Below are positions 61,526 to 64,000 of a DNA stretch of 64,000 nt, in pieces. Source of the stretch: Planctomycetia bacterium (GTDB lineage: Bacteria; Planctomycetota; Planctomycetia; Gemmatales; HRBIN36); contig JAEUIE010000055.1 in NCBI GenBank assembly GCA_016795155.1, forward strand, positions 29,538-93,537, in the 5' to 3' direction. A program made the translations under genes and the position numbers. How positions within the stretch are numbered: the first letter of the stretch is position 1; the number at the start of each line of letters is the position of its first letter. The notes under the pieces are model-generated. The model had not been told where the DNA came from, made no database searches, and worked only from the letters and a program-made list of their open reading frames with translations.

Positions 61526-62082
61526 TTACACCCCCATCGTCAGCACCATCTTTCCCTGCTCGATCCGCACTTTTTTCAGCACCAGTTTGGCGGCGCGTTC
61601 GGTGAGTTCCTTGTCCTGCAGGCGATAGACCGGCACCGCGCCCAGGGCTTCTTTCGTGAAGATCGTTACTCCATCCCGTACCCGGTTTTCCAGAGTGTTC
61701 GGCAAACCTTCACTTCTATCTTTTTGATCTCGATATCAATCAACGAAAACGTGGCAGTTTCCGGATGATAATCGAGTTGCCCGCTGGCGATGATGTGCCC
61801 TTTCACGGGAATGGGGATGCCCTGTAGTTGTAGCCTGGTTTCGAGACGGGCGTTGACGCGGTTCAGCTTTTCATCCAGGTTGATGCGCGGGTTTTCCAGT
61901 CGCAGATCAGTCACCTGCATGATCTTTCTTGTCATCGGAAAGCTGCCTGCCACTGCCTGCTGCACCTGCTGTTCGGTGATAACAATTTCAAACTGTTTGC
62001 CCCAGAGCATGGTGATGAGAACATAAGCCAGCCCAACCAGCACACCCAGGCTTAATACCAGATTGAACATTCGTTTCAGCAT
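61526..62082 (-). pseudogene. Frameshifted DUF1439-like paralogue of the gene at 62258
   Basis: The first 115 or so residues align well with the downstream half of the neighbour: 'LWGKQFEIVITEQQVQQAVA' against 'IWGKRFDIVVTEQEVQETVV'. The frame then leaves the homology after 'IKKIEVK' and stops at 61666. One base later the alignment resumes as 'GLPNTLENRVRDGVTIF' through 'YRLQDKELTERAAKLVLKKV' to a stop at 61526. A single-base loss near 61704-61709 explains this. It is probably a recent inactivation or a sequencing error. Confidence 0.75.
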
Positions 62083-62204
62083 TACCCTGGTTCCTGTCTA
62101 TCCATGACCATTCGCACAATCTGCTACAACAGCCCTGCACTATAGGAGGAATGGCAAGTTCCTGACAACCCCAATGCAAGATGGCGCGAAACACTTTGGA
62201 ATGG

Positions 62205-62250
62205 TCTCCCCCTCACCCCCGACCCCTCTCCCTCCGGGAGAGAGGGGAGA
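62205..62250. repeat. C-rich palindromic element, intergenic copy in reverse orientation
   Basis: The sequence tctccccctcacccccgacccctctccctcc-gggagagagggg is the reverse complement form of the 35701 element. It lies between the two DUF1439-like paralogues, just past the stop of the intact one. Confidence 0.9.
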
Positions 62251-62257
62251 AATCGAC

Positions 62258-63121
62258 TCAGCCGCCGATGCCCATCGTCAGAATCATCTGGCCCTGCTCT
62301 ACCCTTACTTTCTTCAGCACCAGCCTGGCGGCACGTTCCTTCAGATTTGCTTCCTTCAAGCGATACACAGGAAAGGCACGCATCACTTCCCTGGCTACCA
62401 TTGCCATCGCGTCGCGTGCCTTAACTTCCCACTGGGCAGGCACACCCCGGAGATCGATCTTTTTGATCTGCAATTCCTGCAGGTAGAATGCTCCCTGATC
62501 AGGACGATACTCCATCTGACCAGTAATCTGAGTCGTTCCCCGCATGTCGAAAGGCACACCTTTGATGGTGATCTTGCAATCCAGGCTGGCGTGAATTAGA
62601 TTCGCTTTCTCATCCAGGTGAATGACAGGCGATTCGAAAGTTACCGCAGCTACCTGGAGAATCGACTTTGTCATAGGAAATCGCTCTACCACCGTTTCCT
62701 GCACTTCCTGCTCTGTTACTACGATGTCAAACCGCTTGCCCCAGATCAGAAAGAGAAGAATCGCCACAGTGGCCAATAACCCCAGCCAGATTCCAAGAGC
62801 GTAAGTATGCCAGCGTTTCCACTGGAACGGTGGCGTCGCTTGTTTGCTGTACGGATTCCAGTGGCTGAGTTTGCCTTGTTCCTGGCTATCTGCTGGTTGT
62901 GCCCCAAAACGCTTCTGCCAGGATGCACTCAACTTGTCTTTGAGCGACACAGCTGGTGTCACTTCTTTTTTGGCGAAATAGCTGAACAAGAATACGACAA
63001 CATGGATCAGCAGTTCAACAACGATGCCTGCCAACTGAATCAGAGCCATCATCAATTCAATCAGGGCTTGCACCAGCAGCCCGATAGCTTCAACACCAGC
63101 CACCAATCCCTCAACGGGCAT
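62258..63121 (-). CDS. Membrane protein with DUF1439-like C-terminal domain
   Basis: The protein has 287 residues. Hydrophobic segments occur at the N-terminus ('LIQLAGIVVELLIHVVVFLF') and near residue 108 ('LGIWLGLLATVAILLFLIWG'), with a basic soluble stretch between them. The C-terminal 160 residues resemble DUF1439 lipoprotein-type domains ('FDIVVTEQEVQETVVERFPM', 'GQMEYRPDQGAFYLQELQIK', 'LVLKKVRVEQGQMILTMGI'). The function is unknown; envelope lipid or protein binding is possible. It starts six bases past the PEP-CTERM gene, so the two may have been one operon. Confidence 0.75.
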   Translation of the reverse strand: MPVEGLVAGVEAIGLLVQALIELMMALIQLAGIVVELLIHVVVFLFSYFAKKEVTPAVSLKDKLSASWQKRFGAQPADSQEQGKLSHWNPYSKQATPPFQWKRWHTYALGIWLGLLATVAILLFLIWGKRFDIVVTEQEVQETVVERFPMTKSILQVAAVTFESPVIHLDEKANLIHASLDCKITIKGVPFDMRGTTQITGQMEYRPDQGAFYLQELQIKKIDLRGVPAQWEVKARDAMAMVAREVMRAFPVYRLKEANLKERAARLVLKKVRVEQGQMILTMGIGG

Positions 63122-63127
63122 GCGATG

Positions 63128-63862
63128 TCACTCTGAAATCGAGTCGAGAATTGCCAAGCGGTTCTGTCGCCTACGATAGTACCATGCGCCTGCAACCAAC
63201 ACCGCGCAACCTGATAGTGCCAGGGTTGTTGGTTCAGGCACCGCAGCATACTGGAATTGCACGACCAAGGCACCATTGGGGACATTTTGTGAAACGGTGG
63301 GACTGTTATAAAAGCTTTCAGGACTCTGTCGATACTGGGCACCCACTAAGGAATTGTCAAAGTCCCAATCAATATTGTTACCGACTTGAGTAAAATTCCA
63401 AGTGAACGTCATCAACAGGTCGCCGCCAGAATAAGTGTAAGGCGTCGTAAAGTTAATGACGGGGCCAAATGCATTGGGTGACGTACCACCTGGAAAGCTG
63501 TTGATTCCGAAAGACAGTGACCCGTTGCGTACCGGTACAGTGCCCGGACCCTGATTTGCTGCAACCACTGTGCTTAACGAACCAACAGGGAAATTCGAGG
63601 GTCCCAGATAAATGTCAAAATTCGGTGTAAAGCTGACGGTTGAAGGACCAGATGGCTGTCCGCCATTCTGTCGGAACTGCATTCCAGTGATCTGGCTACC
63701 GATAGGCAAACCATTCAGCAAAGAGGAACCGTACAGTTGTTGTACTGTCAATGCAGTCGTAGTGGTGTATCCGAACACGGTGTTGCCTTCAGTGTTGGCA
63801 CGTGAAGGCGGCACAACGACTGTTTGGGCAAATGCACTGGAATAGAGACTTAACATCAAACT
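63128..63862 (-). pseudogene. PEP-CTERM protein gene cut in its signal peptide by an IS630-type element
   Basis: The mature body and anchor are intact (about 240 residues). The C-terminus is 'AVPEPTTLALSGCAVLVAGA' with a basic tail ('YYRRRQNR'). The N-terminus retains only the end of a signal peptide, 'LMLSLYSSAFAQ'. The frame runs straight into the left end of the mobile element at TA 63862-63863 and meets a stop within it. The missing 10-15 residues would be the basic and hydrophobic start. Expression from an internal TTG/ATG is possible but would give an export-defective protein. Confidence 0.78.
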
Positions 63863-63863
63863 A

Positions 63864-64000
63864 GAGCATTTTCAAAAACCATCTTGCGCATTCAGGTAAT
63901 ACATGAAATACTGTGACGTGTCCATGTCATGGAGTCACAGATGAAAGCGTACTCGGTTGATTTACGTGAGCGGGTGTTGGCAGACTTTCAGGGAGGCATG
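63864..64000 (+). mobile_element. Left end of an IS630/Tc1-type insertion sequence (continues past the window)
   Basis: The left end is gagcattttcaaaaacca, directly after a TA dinucleotide (63862-63863), which is the target IS630 elements duplicate. It is followed at 63941 by the start of a typical IS630 transposase. The right end is outside the window. Confidence 0.75.
63941..64000 (+). CDS. IS630-family transposase, N-terminal 20 codons
   Basis: The visible residues 'MKAYSVDLRERVLADFQGGM' are the characteristic opening of IS630-type transposases (helix-turn-helix start, 'YS-x-D-L-R-x-R-V'). The catalytic DDE domain lies beyond the window edge. It is transcribed away from the interrupted PEP-CTERM gene. 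Confidence 0.85.
   Translation, partial: MKAYSVDLRERVLADFQGGM

Noticed and set aside
1..64000. CRISPR arrays
   Set aside because: The repeats found are dispersed palindromes at irregular distances, with no regularly spaced direct repeats and no cas genes.
1..64000. Reassignment of TGA to an amino acid in the whole genome
   Set aside because: TGA ends clear genes at normal positions (groES, cmk, purA, queG), so it is a working stop codon here.

Overview
The window looks like a chromosomal stretch from a planctomycete (Planctomycetota, possibly Gemmatales; the order is not settled here). The evidence is a PSD1/DUF1549/DUF1553 cytochrome protein followed by a Tat-exported DUF1501 protein, a surface protein opening with the LEDRRLLA-type motif, a BBP7-like outer-membrane barrel, two PEP-CTERM proteins, DUF1080 and DUF1579 secreted proteins and Gfo/Idh/MocA oxidoreductases. 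LptF/LptG-like permeases and a Wza-like export lipoprotein point to a Gram-negative type envelope. No rRNA, tRNA or CRISPR array was seen.

Layout. 1-8 kb: the end of a secreted protein, an FkbM methyltransferase, an ECF-type sigma factor, an SDR-queG pair, a PEP-CTERM protein, a receiver-only response regulator and a groES without groEL. 8-12 kb: envelope proteins. 12-23 kb: lptFG, a YdjM-type membrane protein, the lipoprotein/dihaem-cytochrome pair of the TIGR03805/TIGR03806 type, a kinase-like phosphotransferase, DUF1080, a methyltransferase, a thioredoxin-fold protein with an in-frame TGA at its first redox Cys position, and a Gfo/Idh/MocA oxidoreductase. 23-31 kb: housekeeping (purA, uppS, cmk, a PlsC-like acyltransferase), a beta-propeller protein, and a metallopeptidase/NYN-RNase/membrane-protein cluster whose last gene carries an in-frame stop. 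31-41.5 kb: a fused TIM-barrel protein, vapBC, recJ, an M50 protease and ileS. 41.5-54.6 kb: hydrolases, an oxidoreductase, a NAT-like enzyme, DUF4416, a nucleoside transporter, a huge coiled-coil pseudokinase and a small exported-protein cluster. 54.6-64 kb: the PSD1-DUF1501 pair, a toxin-antitoxin operon with a readable promoter and operator, an A/T-rich DUF4230-like pair, two DUF1439-like paralogues (one frameshifted), and a PEP-CTERM gene cut by an IS630-type element that runs off the window.

The two most notable observations are these. First, the thioredoxin-like gene at 20327-20833 is one continuous frame broken only by a TGA at the U-x-x-C position. It is followed by a hairpin that fits the bacterial SECIS spacing, so it is a candidate selenoprotein. 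Second, several families of short palindromic repeats are scattered through the window. One of them is inserted in frame, in two different reading frames, inside three protein-coding genes (ileS, a DUF4416 gene and the PSD1 gene).
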